From Candidatus Bealeia paramacronuclearis (GTDB lineage: Bacteria > Pseudomonadota > Alphaproteobacteria > UBA9655): a stretch of 64,000 nt of DNA. Shown piece by piece: positions 38,718 through 47,673 of this stretch. Positions within the stretch are counted from its first letter, which is position 1, and every line of letters begins with the position of its first letter. The notes beneath the pieces are model-generated. The model was not told the DNA's origin. It was given only the letters and a program-made list of their open reading frames with translations, and did not search any database. The stretch spans positions 62,001 to 126,000 of the forward strand of contig NZ_JAVHWZ010000002.1 of NCBI RefSeq assembly GCF_035607555.1. Reading direction: 5' to 3'. Position numbers and translations under genes: made by a program.

Positions 38718-40825
38718 ATGGAGAAAAAGAGAGTGGTTGATTCGGTTTCAAGCCCAACATCTTCAATGAGCGTCACAAAACGTGACAGTGGCGCTTATGG
38801 CATGACTCAACGCAAAATGGGTGATGCTGAGATTGATGCGGCAGCTATTGCCGATGGTCCTATTGAAGTTGCAGAAGCCCGTACAAAAATTATTCAAGAG
38901 AAAATTGATGGTGTTAAAAAACGGCGAGATGTTCTCCATGATCTCAAGCCAGATCTTTTGGCTTTGTCGAAAACTGTAGATACTCTGCGAGGCATGAGTA
39001 AAGCCTCAGGCGTCGAGAATGTCTTTGATAAGCGACTTGGAATGGCTTCTGGACTCGTCTCAAAACTTGATCAGACTTATGTTGCGGTTAATACACAAGA
39101 TGGTGCAAGCGTTCGCTCCTTTGACATAAAAATTCAGCAACAAGCTTCCTCAGATGTTTTAACCTCAGGCGCTTCGCTTTATTATGGAGATACAACCACA
39201 GCCTTAGGACTTGCTGCCGGAAATCTTTCTATTAATGGATCTTCTGTAGCCATTACCAATACCATGAATTTGACAGATGTCATGAATGCCATCAATTCGT
39301 CTCCCATCTTTACGGTGCAGGGTGTACAAGCCCAAATTCAAACGACAACACTCTTGGGTGTTACTTTTAATCGCCTCAGTTTAACGCCTCAAATGGGTGG
39401 AAAACTGACCATTAGTGATGATCAGGGATCTGCTATAAAAAACGCGCTTCACTTTGTAAATAATGAATATACCTCGTTAAATCTGACGGGAAACTTAGTT
39501 ATTGATGGCAGAACGATTGCCATTGATCCCAGCATGACAATTTATGATGTCAGAAACGCGATTAGAATTGAGTGTTCTCAGCAACTCAGTCAGCCAGCAA
39601 CCGCAGATGTTGATATTCGCGGAAATGGCGATTACAGATTATTTGTCAGCCGAAAAGACACGGGGGCCCCCCAATGTCTTTGGTGGGGACGGACCCCAGT
39701 ATTCTTTCAGCTTTTGGATGGACTCTGTCCGGATCTGGAAAGAGCGCGAATGATTTAAGTGCACAATATTCCATTAATTACGGGGATGGGAATTGGATTG
39801 ACAATACCAGCACCACCAATACCATAGATAATATAATAGATAAGGTATCGTTGACGATTACGGGTGTGACACCTAATGGTGAACAAGTCACGGTCGGTGT
39901 TGAGCCTTATTTAGATCAGATTAAAAGTCGTATAGTAACATTTGTGGATCTTACCAATAAGGTTTTGGACTTCCTCAATAAGCAAAACGAACGTGGCCCA
40001 GACGGAAAACCCGTTAAAGATGCTCTTTTGGCAGGAAATAATTTCTTACGCGACCTGACGCATAAAATTCGTTCGAGTATTAATATGATTGTTCCTGGGA
40101 TTCAAAGTGGAGAATTGCAATCGCTTCAAGATTTGGGAATTAGTTTTAAAAAGGATGAGGATGGTTTTCATTTAAAACTCGATGATTCCCAATTGAACAA
40201 GGCCCTGAACACGAATCCAGATCAAGTAAAGCAAGTGTTAGCGTTTCGATTTCAGACAACAAATTCCTCTTTCTTAATGCCAACTTCTCCTCAAGCGCTT
40301 GACGGTGGTTTGGGAGGAAAAAACATTGGCGTGAGTGTCACAAATCAAGGGGGAGTGATCTCAGCATACTATACATTGAATACTGTAAATTATCCGGCTA
40401 ATATTGATTCTAAAGGAACAATTACACCCCAAGACGGAACGCCTTTATCATCACTTTCTCCAATTTACCTCATGCCCTCTGTTTATAATAGTTTGAGCGT
40501 TGGTGATACACAATCTACAACTATAACAATAACTCAAGGTATTTTAGATGTTTTGGGTAATAGTTTGAAGGGAGTTGTACAAAAGGGATTGTCTGTGGGC
40601 GGAAAAACGCTTGTTCAAGCAGGTTCTTATGAAAATGAAGATAAACGCATTGGTGATGATATTCAAAAAGATGAAATAAAGATTGAAAAAATAAATGAAA
40701 AAGCTGAAAGAGAGCGTGAAAAAATTCTAAGGCAATTTGAGCGTATGCAGGGGATTCTTGAAATGGCCAAGCATATGCGTGCTATGATTGCGTCTTATTT
40801 TGCAGCTCAAAACAAACAAAATTAA
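38718..40825 (+). pseudogene. fliD: Flagellar hook-associated protein 2 (filament cap) FliD, frameshifted at a C-run
   Basis: Two frames together make FliD. The first (38718-39758) has the N-terminal coiled-coil and D2/D3 domains (LGMASGLVSKLDQTYVAVNT, LSINGSSVAIT). The second (open from before 39674 to 40825) has the rest, ending in the C-terminal helix (ERMQGILEMAKHMRAMIASY). The break lies in GGGGGCCCCCC (39662-39672): with one more C the reading becomes KDTGAPPMSLVGTDPSILS without interruption. As it stands the product is cut to about 346 residues plus a wrong tail. It may be a contingency tract, recent decay or a sequencing error. fliS follows 18 bases downstream. Confidence 0.85.
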
Positions 40826-40843
40826 ACAACAGGGAGAATGGAA

Positions 40844-41242
40844 ATGTCTTATGCAACAAAACTTTATCAAAAAAACAGCACAAACCATGCTCAAGCTATT
40901 GATCTGGTGATTGATATCTATGATGAGGCTGTGAATGCCCTTGAGGAGGCGCTTCAAGCCATCAACGACAATCGCATTCAGGATCGTTTTATGGCAACTG
41001 AAAAGGCACGTAAATATTTAATTGGGCTCAGTTCGTCTCTTAATAAAAATAATGAGGAAACTCAAACTTTATCAAAGACTCTCGAAAACTATTACGTTGT
41101 GATCAATGATCTTCTGACGCGCATCAATGTTTACAATAAACCAGAAACCTGTCTTGCTGCTATTCAAAGCCTCAAAGAGATGGCGGAATGCTGGCGCGAA
41201 GTTAAATCCACGGCGCAAGAGGAAGTTTCCCCTCAAATCTAG
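40844..41242 (+). CDS. fliS: Flagellin export chaperone FliS
   Basis: The protein has 132 residues. ATG 40844 is chosen because GGGAGA lies at good distance and MSYATKLYQKN is the normal FliS start. It is a four-helix protein: HAQAIDLVIDIYDEAVNALE, ATEKARKYLIGLSSSLNKN and the C-terminal KEMAECWREVK. FliS binds the C-terminus of flagellin before export. It is co-transcribed with fliD. No flagellin gene is in the window. Confidence 0.85.
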   Translation: MSYATKLYQKNSTNHAQAIDLVIDIYDEAVNALEEALQAINDNRIQDRFMATEKARKYLIGLSSSLNKNNEETQTLSKTLENYYVVINDLLTRINVYNKPETCLAAIQSLKEMAECWREVKSTAQEEVSPQI

Positions 41243-41339
41243 ATTTAAAAAATACGAATTTTCACAATTTATTAATTTATTTTTTGTATCCTAATAATAG
41301 AAGTTGGTTTTATTTTAATTCTGTTGTTGGGAGAGAGCT

Positions 41340-41801
41340 ATGGATCAAAATCCAGCCCTGGTGGTGTTTAACCGGACTTTTGATGAAGCGAATAATATGC
41401 TGTTGGAAGCCCGAGAATATGTAAAATTTTATGCAGCTAGAGATGTGCAACATTTGCCACCTATTGAGCGCCTTAAGGTCAGCTGTGAAGCTATGCGCGT
41501 CACAGCGCGCCTGACCCAAATCATGGCGTGGCTTTTGATGCAAAAAGCAATCCGCGCGGGCGAAGTGTCAAAAGAGGATTACATTACAGAAGATGCGCGC
41601 CTTTTGGTGGGGGGCACGTGTTTAGACACGTCGTCTCAAGAGGATTTGTCAATTCCGCCACGTTTGCGCGATCTTTTGAAGCAAAGCTATGCCCTCTATC
41701 TCCGTGTTCAGCGATTGGATGAACGTTTTCGTGGGAAAGATACTCTCTCTGCAGCCGTTCCTCATCAATCTGGAGCCAGCTTCTTGAGCTTAATTCAATA
41801 G
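41340..41801 (+). CDS. DUF1465 family protein
   Basis: A 153-residue alphaproteobacterial family protein. Visible features: FDEANNMLLEAREYVKFYAA, LKVSCEAMRVTARLTQIMAW and LLMQKAIRAGEVSKEDY. It is all-helical and cytosolic. The family's function is not established. The start has GGGAGAG upstream. It sits 97 bases after fliS on the same strand. Confidence 0.8.
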   Translation: MDQNPALVVFNRTFDEANNMLLEAREYVKFYAARDVQHLPPIERLKVSCEAMRVTARLTQIMAWLLMQKAIRAGEVSKEDYITEDARLLVGGTCLDTSSQEDLSIPPRLRDLLKQSYALYLRVQRLDERFRGKDTLSAAVPHQSGASFLSLIQ

Positions 41802-41870
41802 CTTAATCGTTTGCAATTGTTTTTTTCAAATAAAAGTCAATAAATTCAATCTCTGGGGCGAGTTATTGGC

Positions 41871-43814
41871 TTACTTCATTTCCTTTTTTTCAAAGGGTGC
41901 AAATAATAGCGTTATTTTTTCTACTTTCTCTTTTGTGGATGTGCTGTCTCCTATCAATAAGCTAAAGACATCGGGGTATTTATTTGTCAGAATGTCATAA
42001 ATTACAGATTGAGATCCAATGTTTTTTGAAATTTGTTTTTTGTTTTTGTAGATTTGTTCCCATATATATTTAAAATTAAGACTTAAAGATTTAAGAAGTA
42101 ATTTAGGAAAAACAGCTTTTTTATTGATTTGAGTTTGAAGGGCGTTGAGCGTTGAGATGTCCAATTGAGGTTCTTTCATTTCCTGAAGACATGCAATGGA
42201 TTTTTCAAAGTCTCCTTGATAAATATAAAGTGCAGATTGGAGCTCAAGAAGACCGCCTTTTTCAATTGCAATATCAAATTTTAAACCTTCTGATTCATAA
42301 GGCAATTCTATCTCTTTCTTCTTCTTTTGATTTTTAAATTCCTGAAAAATTTCAGAAAGATATGTGTCTGCACGTGCAAGCTGACAGATATCTCCAGATT
42401 CTAAAATGGCGGTTACAATATAATACTTAATTTGAAAATGTAGCAGAGAATTTGAGTTTTTAGCGTTTTCTAATGCTAATTCTAAATATTTGAGAGCATC
42501 AGAATATTGACAATTATCAATCAAATCAGAGGCGATAAACATGAGCTCACAAGGATCCCCCTCTTTTAAAAGTTGAGCGCCTTGAGTCAATATCTTTGTA
42601 TTTTGTTCTCTTTGTCCGTCGATATGATAAAAATTTGATAGTGTTTGGGTGTAATAACGAATATTGAAACCTTTTGTATTAGGGTAAAAGGCCAGAGTAT
42701 AGTCCGCTAATTTTGTAAGATTCTCAATGTTGGGTTTGTTTTTCCTGGTATTGCAATAAATATTCAGGAAATTGGTTAGCAAGATGGTTTGCGCCCCGAG
42801 AGTGTATTCAGCATCTCCATATAGGGCCCACAAAGGTTGATCTGCAAGATAAGCAAAAGAAGATTTGAGTTGAGAATGGTCACGGTTAAAAGCATTTTTA
42901 TTAATTAAATCGTAAAGGCGGTTAAGAAAACAAGAGTCAAAGGTTGTGAGTGCAGTTTTTGACTCCAAATCTCCTGCGAGCGTTAACAATTTAAGGGCCA
43001 TTAAATGGAGCTGCATTCCTTTGTAGAGTTGGGAGTTTTTCATTAACTTGCCAATTTCTTCGTAATTAAAGTGAGTGCTTTTAACTACCAATTTCAAGAT
43101 GTCTTGAAGTTCAGGGGAAACTTTCACGACAGAGGCCGCAAACCCAACGGCTTTTTTGTCAAAAAGGTCGATCCGAATGTATTTTTTCGTAAGGCCTTTC
43201 TTGTAAGGGGCAAATTTTTCGATAGATTGAATTAAGTCTTTGAAGTCTTCTGGAGTTTCACTTTCTGGGGTAACATCAGTTGTTGTCATGTTAGGAGTCT
43301 GAGGCAGAAGAATCTTGGGATAATTTTCAATAGGAAATTTTTCGGCCAACTTATTATAGGCCCAAATGAAATTGCGAGGATTGGAAAAAGCCAATTTGCT
43401 CATAAATTTAGGCTGTTTTTTCAAAAAATCGCTATAATCCAAGCTCAGTTGACGCCAATGTTTGCAAGTCAGTTGGATTGTAGAAAAATCTTGAAACGAC
43501 ATGAAGGAGAAGATTAAATGTTGTAGATCTTGGGGGAGATTCGAAAGTATGTTTGAATATTGTTTAAGCTCTTCAGACGTTAATGGGGTAATTTCTTTTC
43601 CAACAACTTTGGTTTCATCATCATTCAGTACAAAATCAAGTTCGGAATGACCTGTTTTTGCACGGGGTGTGGTAACCCTCTTTTCGTTGTTATTATTATT
43701 GTTATTTGGGTCCTTAGACGAAGAGGATACGTTTCCTGCATAAACGGATTGAGGGGCCACCAGAAGCGCTATTAATACGAGAGAACTTGAAGAGAATTTT
43801 AATAATTTTTTCAT
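41871..43814 (-). CDS. Secreted F-box protein with TPR-like repeats (candidate effector)
   Basis: The protein has 647 residues. ATG 43814 follows AAAGGTGAT, and a signal peptide starts there (MKKLLKFSSSSLVLIALLVA then PQSVYAGN). After an Asn-run linker, residues about 90-135 form an F-box: LSNLPQDLQHLIFSFMSFQD then STIQLTCKHWRQLS, with the L-P-x-[DE]-L...I and the C-K-x-W ends. The remaining 500 residues are helical repeats of TPR type (SDALKYLELALENAKN, ARADTYLSEIFQEFKNQ). F-box proteins recruit targets to eukaryotic SCF ubiquitin ligases through Skp1; bacteria do not have SCF. With a signal peptide, host action is the natural inference, with the repeats as target-binding part. Confidence 0.75.
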   Translation of the reverse strand: MKKLLKFSSSSLVLIALLVAPQSVYAGNVSSSSKDPNNNNNNNEKRVTTPRAKTGHSELDFVLNDDETKVVGKEITPLTSEELKQYSNILSNLPQDLQHLIFSFMSFQDFSTIQLTCKHWRQLSLDYSDFLKKQPKFMSKLAFSNPRNFIWAYNKLAEKFPIENYPKILLPQTPNMTTTDVTPESETPEDFKDLIQSIEKFAPYKKGLTKKYIRIDLFDKKAVGFAASVVKVSPELQDILKLVVKSTHFNYEEIGKLMKNSQLYKGMQLHLMALKLLTLAGDLESKTALTTFDSCFLNRLYDLINKNAFNRDHSQLKSSFAYLADQPLWALYGDAEYTLGAQTILLTNFLNIYCNTRKNKPNIENLTKLADYTLAFYPNTKGFNIRYYTQTLSNFYHIDGQREQNTKILTQGAQLLKEGDPCELMFIASDLIDNCQYSDALKYLELALENAKNSNSLLHFQIKYYIVTAILESGDICQLARADTYLSEIFQEFKNQKKKKEIELPYESEGLKFDIAIEKGGLLELQSALYIYQGDFEKSIACLQEMKEPQLDISTLNALQTQINKKAVFPKLLLKSLSLNFKYIWEQIYKNKKQISKNIGSQSVIYDILTNKYPDVFSLLIGDSTSTKEKVEKITLLFAPFEKKEMK

Positions 43815-44168
43815 AACACAAATCACCTTTAAAAATAAGATGATAAAACATAATTAAATGTGATTGAAAGTCAATTAAAAAATTAATTAAATGCAAAAAG
43901 TCATTTTATTGCATTAAGGTTATTAATGCCATTTCCAAAAAATATTTAGCATAATCAAAATCAGCACATTGCCATCCCGGCGGAAGGGGGATCCATAAAA
44001 TGGTTTTTTTCACCATGAATCCCCGTTTTTGTGTGGAGATATAGCGGGGATGAGGAAACACCACGTTATTTAATAGATAAATGGTATAAGTGGATGCTCG
44101 ATATTTCAAAGAATGAAATCTGGAAAATTTATGACATCGTTAGAAAAAATAATCTCATCATACATATG
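43815..44168. other. Intergenic region, 354 bases, with one doubtful small ORF
   Basis: A minus-strand ORF (43906-44016, 36 codons, MVKKTILWIPLPPGWQCADF...) begins behind GGGGATTC. Its sequence looks protein-like, but there is no other support, so it may be the tail of a lost gene. The 80 bases before the F-box gene are AT-rich and probably hold its promoter. Confidence 0.35.
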
Positions 44169-44354
44169 TCACCGTGTCTTTTGGTTATCTGATGATGAAT
44201 CGTGAGAGTTAAGTTTCCGCCTTCTATAATACCTGCGCGCTTGAGCTTTGCTGGCGCTTTTAAGTTTTTTCTGGGGACCCTCTCCTAATGCAGTGCGCAC
44301 AGGCAGGATGACTCGAAACTTCCGATAAAAATCGAGATCTATAACTTGAGCCAT
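44169..44354 (-). CDS. Small basic protein, unknown
   Basis: The protein has 61 residues. ATG 44354 follows AAAGGAGG, which decides against the upstream ATG at 44390. The product begins MAQVIDLDFYRKFRVILPVR and continues with a strongly basic stretch (AQARRYYRRRKLN), so it may bind nucleic acid. No family recognised. It is divergent from rpmI-rplT. Confidence 0.5.
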   Translation of the reverse strand: MAQVIDLDFYRKFRVILPVRTALGEGPQKKLKSASKAQARRYYRRRKLNSHDSSSDNQKTR

Positions 44355-44504
44355 GGTATCCTCCTTTAAATAATGGAAATTCCTATTCACTGTCTTATAG
44401 TGTTACTCTAGCAAAATAAGATTAAGAAATTTCTAGCGAAGGGTTTAAAAAGCGTTTATTTGAAAAATATTTCCGGATTCCTTGCGTTCTCCTTAAGACG
44501 CTGT

Positions 44505-44580
44505 TATAAGCTTGGCTTAAGATGTAGCCAGGCGAAGGGGCAAACCCCGGGCATGCCGACCTACAGTTTATGATAAATCA
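44505..44580 (+). promoter_or_regulatory. Structured 5' leader of rpmI-rplT
   Basis: Before rpmI the sequence folds locally: TGTAG (44523-44527) with CTACA (44561-44565), then GGC (44531) with GCC (44555), and GGGG/CCCC around CAAA inside. L20 represses its own operon by binding leader RNA that mimics 23S rRNA in other bacteria. A similar role here is inferred. infC, the usual first gene, is absent. Confidence 0.4.
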
Positions 44581-44598
44581 TTATTTTTGGAGACAAAA

Positions 44599-44799
44599 AT
44601 GCCCAAGTTAAAAACGAAAAGCAGCGTAAAAAAGCGTTTTCGTCTTACCGGCACCGGTAAGGTTATCACCGCTCACGCAAAAAAGCGCCACGGTATGCGC
44701 AAACTTTCCCCTCAACAACGCCGCGCGCTTCGTGGCACAACGACGATGTCTGAGTGCGATGCGAAGATTGTTCGTCGTTTTATGCCTTATGGTTTATAG
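44599..44799 (+). CDS. rpmI: 50S ribosomal protein L35
   Basis: The protein has 66 residues from ATG 44599 with TTGGAG upstream. It is typical L35: [40 protein letters not shown] and a MPYGL end. It is followed after 11 bases by rplT on the same strand. Confidence 0.97.
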   Translation: MPKLKTKSSVKKRFRLTGTGKVITAHAKKRHGMRKLSPQQRRALRGTTTMSECDAKIVRRFMPYGL

Positions 44800-44810
44800 G
44801 AGGTTAGGTT

Positions 44811-45170
44811 ATGGCACGCGTTAAACGTGGAGTGACGGCACATGCACGTCACAAAAAAATCATTGCGATGGCAAAAGGCTATCGTGGTCGTTCAAAAAAT
44901 TGTTTTAGAATTGCCGTTCAACGAGTCGAAAAAGCATTACAATATGCCTATCGGGATCGTAGAAATCGTAAGCGCGATTTTCGTGGACTTTGGATTCAAC
45001 GGATCAATGCGGCAAGCCGTATGCACGGTTTAAACTACTCTCGTTTCATCAACGGCCTTATCAAGGCTGGAATTGAAATCGATCGTAAAGTTTTGGCTGA
45101 TATTGCGGTGCGTGAACCCAAGGCTTTCAAAGCCATTGTGGATCAAGCTCAAAAAGCTTTAGCTGCTTAA
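44811..45170 (+). CDS. rplT: 50S ribosomal protein L20
   Basis: The protein has 119 residues, the normal length. [40 protein letters not shown] and [20 protein letters not shown] are diagnostic. It is an early assembly protein of the 50S subunit and, in other bacteria, represses its own operon. GGAGG precedes the ATG. A strong terminator follows. Confidence 0.98.
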   Translation: MARVKRGVTAHARHKKIIAMAKGYRGRSKNCFRIAVQRVEKALQYAYRDRRNRKRDFRGLWIQRINAASRMHGLNYSRFINGLIKAGIEIDRKVLADIAVREPKAFKAIVDQAQKALAA

Positions 45171-45189
45171 TATAAAAGATTTATCTTTG

Positions 45190-45229
45190 AAAAAACACCT
45201 TAGGCGCAAATCGCTTGAGGTGTTTTTTT
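45190..45229 (+). terminator. Rho-independent terminator of rpmI-rplT
   Basis: AAAACACCT-AG-CG pairs with CG-T-AGGTGTTTT around CAAAT, followed by a run of seven T. It lies 20 bases after the rplT stop. Confidence 0.85.
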
Positions 45230-45398
45230 GTGGGGGAGGGCTCAATAAAATGCACTCTATATTTATATGGGCAATTGAAAAACTTGATTTTTGAGAGAAA
45301 ATTTCGTACTGGATAAATATAAGGTGGTTAATTATGTTTTTTAAGATTGACGGCCTCGCCATAGCTTCGTTTCTGGCGGGTAACGTTTTTTATGCCCC

Positions 45399-45893
45399 TC
45401 ACGCCACCTTTTGGCTCAATGCAATATTTCCAATTTCGTCAAGGGCTTTATTTGTTTGCGCTCCTTTTTTCTGAAGTTCTGCACTGAGAATTTCTTCAAC
45501 AAAGGAAAGGGCTTCTTCCACGACTTTTTCTTTGAGTTGGTTTTTGGCCGTCTCTTGGGCAATTTGAATACGCTCGTGGGTGGATTTTTCTTTTTGAGTC
45601 AGCATATCTGTGAGCTCTTCCTCAATGGAGCGTTTAAGATCAATGGCATCTGCTTCTGCGCGGGAAACAATCTCTATCGCTTGTTGCATGGCCGCTTCAT
45701 GCTTAGTTTGATAGGTGTGAAGAAGGCTTAAGGCTTCATCATGAAGGCGTTGGGCTTCAGACAGTTGCTTTTCAATACGATGAGTTCGCTCATCAATCAT
45801 TGTTATGAGCTCTTTCCAGGCGCGCTTCCCTAAGACTGCGAGCAACAGAATAAAAGAAATTAGAACCCAAAATTCAGGAGTTTCAAACATCAT
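45399..45893 (-). CDS. atpF: F0F1 ATP synthase subunit b
   Basis: A 164-residue protein: one N-terminal membrane segment (FWVLISFILLLAVLGKRAW) and a long charged coiled coil (MIDERTHRIEKQLSEAQRLH...) that forms the peripheral stalk. The start overlaps the stop of the b' gene. A second ATG three bases later is possible. No atpH, A, G, D or C follows in the window; in alphaproteobacteria that F1 operon is normally elsewhere. Confidence 0.93.
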   Translation of the reverse strand: MMFETPEFWVLISFILLLAVLGKRAWKELITMIDERTHRIEKQLSEAQRLHDEALSLLHTYQTKHEAAMQQAIEIVSRAEADAIDLKRSIEEELTDMLTQKEKSTHERIQIAQETAKNQLKEKVVEEALSFVEEILSAELQKKGAQTNKALDEIGNIALSQKVA

Positions 45894-46372
45894 TTCCCTG
45901 CCTTGCTAATACGTTTTTGAAGTTCACCTTGGGACAACTCAAGATTGGCGACTTTTGCGAGAATCGTTTGTGCCACCCCCAACGAAATACCATGAAGATC
46001 TTTTTGTGCGGCCACTTTGGCTTGATGAAGCTCTTGTTCGGCACGCCGCATTTTTTCCGTTACTTTCTCGATGATTTCTTTTTGGCGCTTCGTAAAATCA
46101 ATATTTACTTGATCGGCCATTGCCTTATATCTCTCACGGGCTTCATTGCGGGCTTGCTGGAGTGTGGATTCATATTCGGCCAAAAGCTCCTCGGCTTTGT
46201 CGCGATGAATATGAGATTTTTCAGAAAGTTTTTGAAGGACGCCGGCGCGATTCTCAATGACCTTGGTGATTTTAGGGGTCGCGATGTAAGAGAGAATAAA
46301 ATAAAGTACGATAAAACAGACAAAGAGCCAAAAAAGCTGAGATGGATATGTTGTAAAATCCAATTGTGGCAT
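45890..46372 (-). CDS. atpG: F0F1 ATP synthase subunit b'
   Basis: A 160-residue protein: PQLDFTTYPSQLFWLFVCFI then YFILSYIATPKITKVIENR are diagnostic of b', the second peripheral-stalk subunit of alphaproteobacteria and phototrophs. A coiled coil follows. It pairs with b as a heterodimer. Genes b' and b overlap by 4 bases. Confidence 0.92.
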   Translation of the reverse strand: MPQLDFTTYPSQLFWLFVCFIVLYFILSYIATPKITKVIENRAGVLQKLSEKSHIHRDKAEELLAEYESTLQQARNEARERYKAMADQVNIDFTKRQKEIIEKVTEKMRRAEQELHQAKVAAQKDLHGISLGVAQTILAKVANLELSQGELQKRISKAGK

Positions 46373-46403
46373 TTTTAAACTCCTTGTCTTTTATCTGGTT
46401 TTC

Positions 46404-46628
46404 TTATTTGAAAAGGATCAAGAACGCGATCAAAAGCGCGAAAAGGGCCACCGCTTCAGTGAGTGCGAATCCCAAAATACCCATAGGAAATACTTGCTCA
46501 CGGGAGGAGGGGTTCCGGGCGATTGCGCTGATGAGAGATGAGAAGATATTCCCAATTCCAATTCCGACACCACAAAGCGCAAAGACGGCGAGTCCTGCCC
46601 CAATAAAACGTGCTGCTTCCATATCCAT
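46404..46628 (-). CDS. atpE: F0F1 ATP synthase subunit c
   Basis: A 74-residue protein with two hydrophobic helices and the polar loop [10 protein letters not shown]. The proton-binding carboxylate is the Glu in [20 protein letters not shown]. The first helix carries [17 protein letters not shown], the packing glycines of the c-ring. Confidence 0.96.
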   Translation of the reverse strand: MDMEAARFIGAGLAVFALCGVGIGIGNIFSSLISAIARNPSSREQVFPMGILGFALTEAVALFALLIAFLILFK

Positions 46629-46655
46629 TTTTTGTTTTCTCCTTCTGGTTAATAG

Positions 46656-47378
46656 TTAGTGTAGATGAATCGCATCATGTAAATAAATACATGTGAGAAT
46701 GGTAAAAACATACGCTTGCAAAAGTGCAACCATGACCTCAAATGCCGTCAGGGCCGTATTGACAACCAAGGGTGCCACGCCGAATAGGCCTAAGGCGACT
46801 GTAAATCCCGCAAAGACCTTGAGCATGGTATGTCCCGCCATCATATTGGCAAATAGTCGAACCGACAAACTGACAGGACGGGAGAGGTAGGATAAAATTT
46901 CAATCGGGATGATAATTGGCGCCATAAAGACGGGGGCCCCTTTGGGGAAAAAGAGTGAAAAGAAATGAAATCCATGTTTGAAAATTCCAATCAACGTTAC
47001 GGCTAAAAAGACCAGCATCGCAAGGCCAAAGGTCACGATAATATGGCTTGTATAGGTGAAGGAATAGGGCACCATCCCTAAAAGATTTCCCATGAGGATG
47101 AATATGAACACGGTGAAGATCAGAGGGAAATAGGAGCGTCCTTTAGGGCCTACATTCTCATTTAAAAGGCTCGCCACAAATTCATATGTCATCTCTGAGA
47201 GCCCCTGCCAACGGCCTGGGATGGCCTTGGATTTCATCATACCACCTACTAAAAAGAGAGTGGAGGCGAAAACAGCCAAAACCATGAAGAGGGACGAGTT
47301 GGTAAAAGAAACATCTATGCCAGCAATCTGAAGGGGCATAATCGTGTGAATCTCAAATTGATGAAGCGGATCTGCCAT
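46656..47378 (-). CDS. atpB: F0F1 ATP synthase subunit a
   Basis: A 240-residue protein with five to six membrane helices. The proton-channel helix has the essential Arg in LSVRLFANMMAGHTML. LLGMVPYSFTYTSHIIVTF and the C-terminal ALLQAYVFTILTCIYLHDAI are standard. It lies between atpI and atpE. Confidence 0.96.
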   Translation of the reverse strand: MADPLHQFEIHTIMPLQIAGIDVSFTNSSLFMVLAVFASTLFLVGGMMKSKAIPGRWQGLSEMTYEFVASLLNENVGPKGRSYFPLIFTVFIFILMGNLLGMVPYSFTYTSHIIVTFGLAMLVFLAVTLIGIFKHGFHFFSLFFPKGAPVFMAPIIIPIEILSYLSRPVSLSVRLFANMMAGHTMLKVFAGFTVALGLFGVAPLVVNTALTAFEVMVALLQAYVFTILTCIYLHDAIHLH

Positions 47379-47400
47379 TTTTTCCTCTTCTAATCCCTCG

Positions 47401-47673
47401 TTATTTTTGTTTTTTTGTTAATGCTCGGTAGACATTTAGCATGCCTGCGCCAGAACCCAAAACAAAAAATGCAATTAATCCCCAAGGTTTTGTGGAAAAT
47501 GCCCAATCGATGAGAAGTCCCACACCTATACCCACCAAAACCCCTGAAATAAGCTCGATTCCCACGTTGAGAAGCACTCCCATTGAGGACTCTGGCTTTT
47601 CATCCGTGGGCTTTTTACCCTCAAAGGCATCAAGTTTTGCCTTTAAATCTTCAAGGTCTTGTTTTTTTGTCAT
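47401..47673 (-). CDS. atpI: ATP synthase protein I (AtpI/AtpZ-like)
   Basis: The protein has 90 residues from ATG 47673, with AGGGTAAAACTT before it; an earlier in-frame start at 47712 lacks support. A charged N-terminal helix (KKQDLEDLKAKLDAFEGKK) and two membrane segments (ISGVLVGIGVGLLIDWAFST, GLIAFFVLGSGAGMLNVYRA) are typical. It helps c-ring assembly and is first in the operon. Confidence 0.88.
   Translation of the reverse strand: MTKKQDLEDLKAKLDAFEGKKPTDEKPESSMGVLLNVGIELISGVLVGIGVGLLIDWAFSTKPWGLIAFFVLGSGAGMLNVYRALTKKQK

Noticed and set aside
39674-40825. Separate gene starting at ATG 39674
   Set aside because: It continues FliD in another frame and lacks a ribosome binding site; the homopolymer frameshift explains it better.
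45334-45474. 46-codon ORF on the + strand with AAGGTGG before its ATG
   Set aside because: Over half of it is antisense to the end of atpF and the product has no recognisable features; most likely chance.
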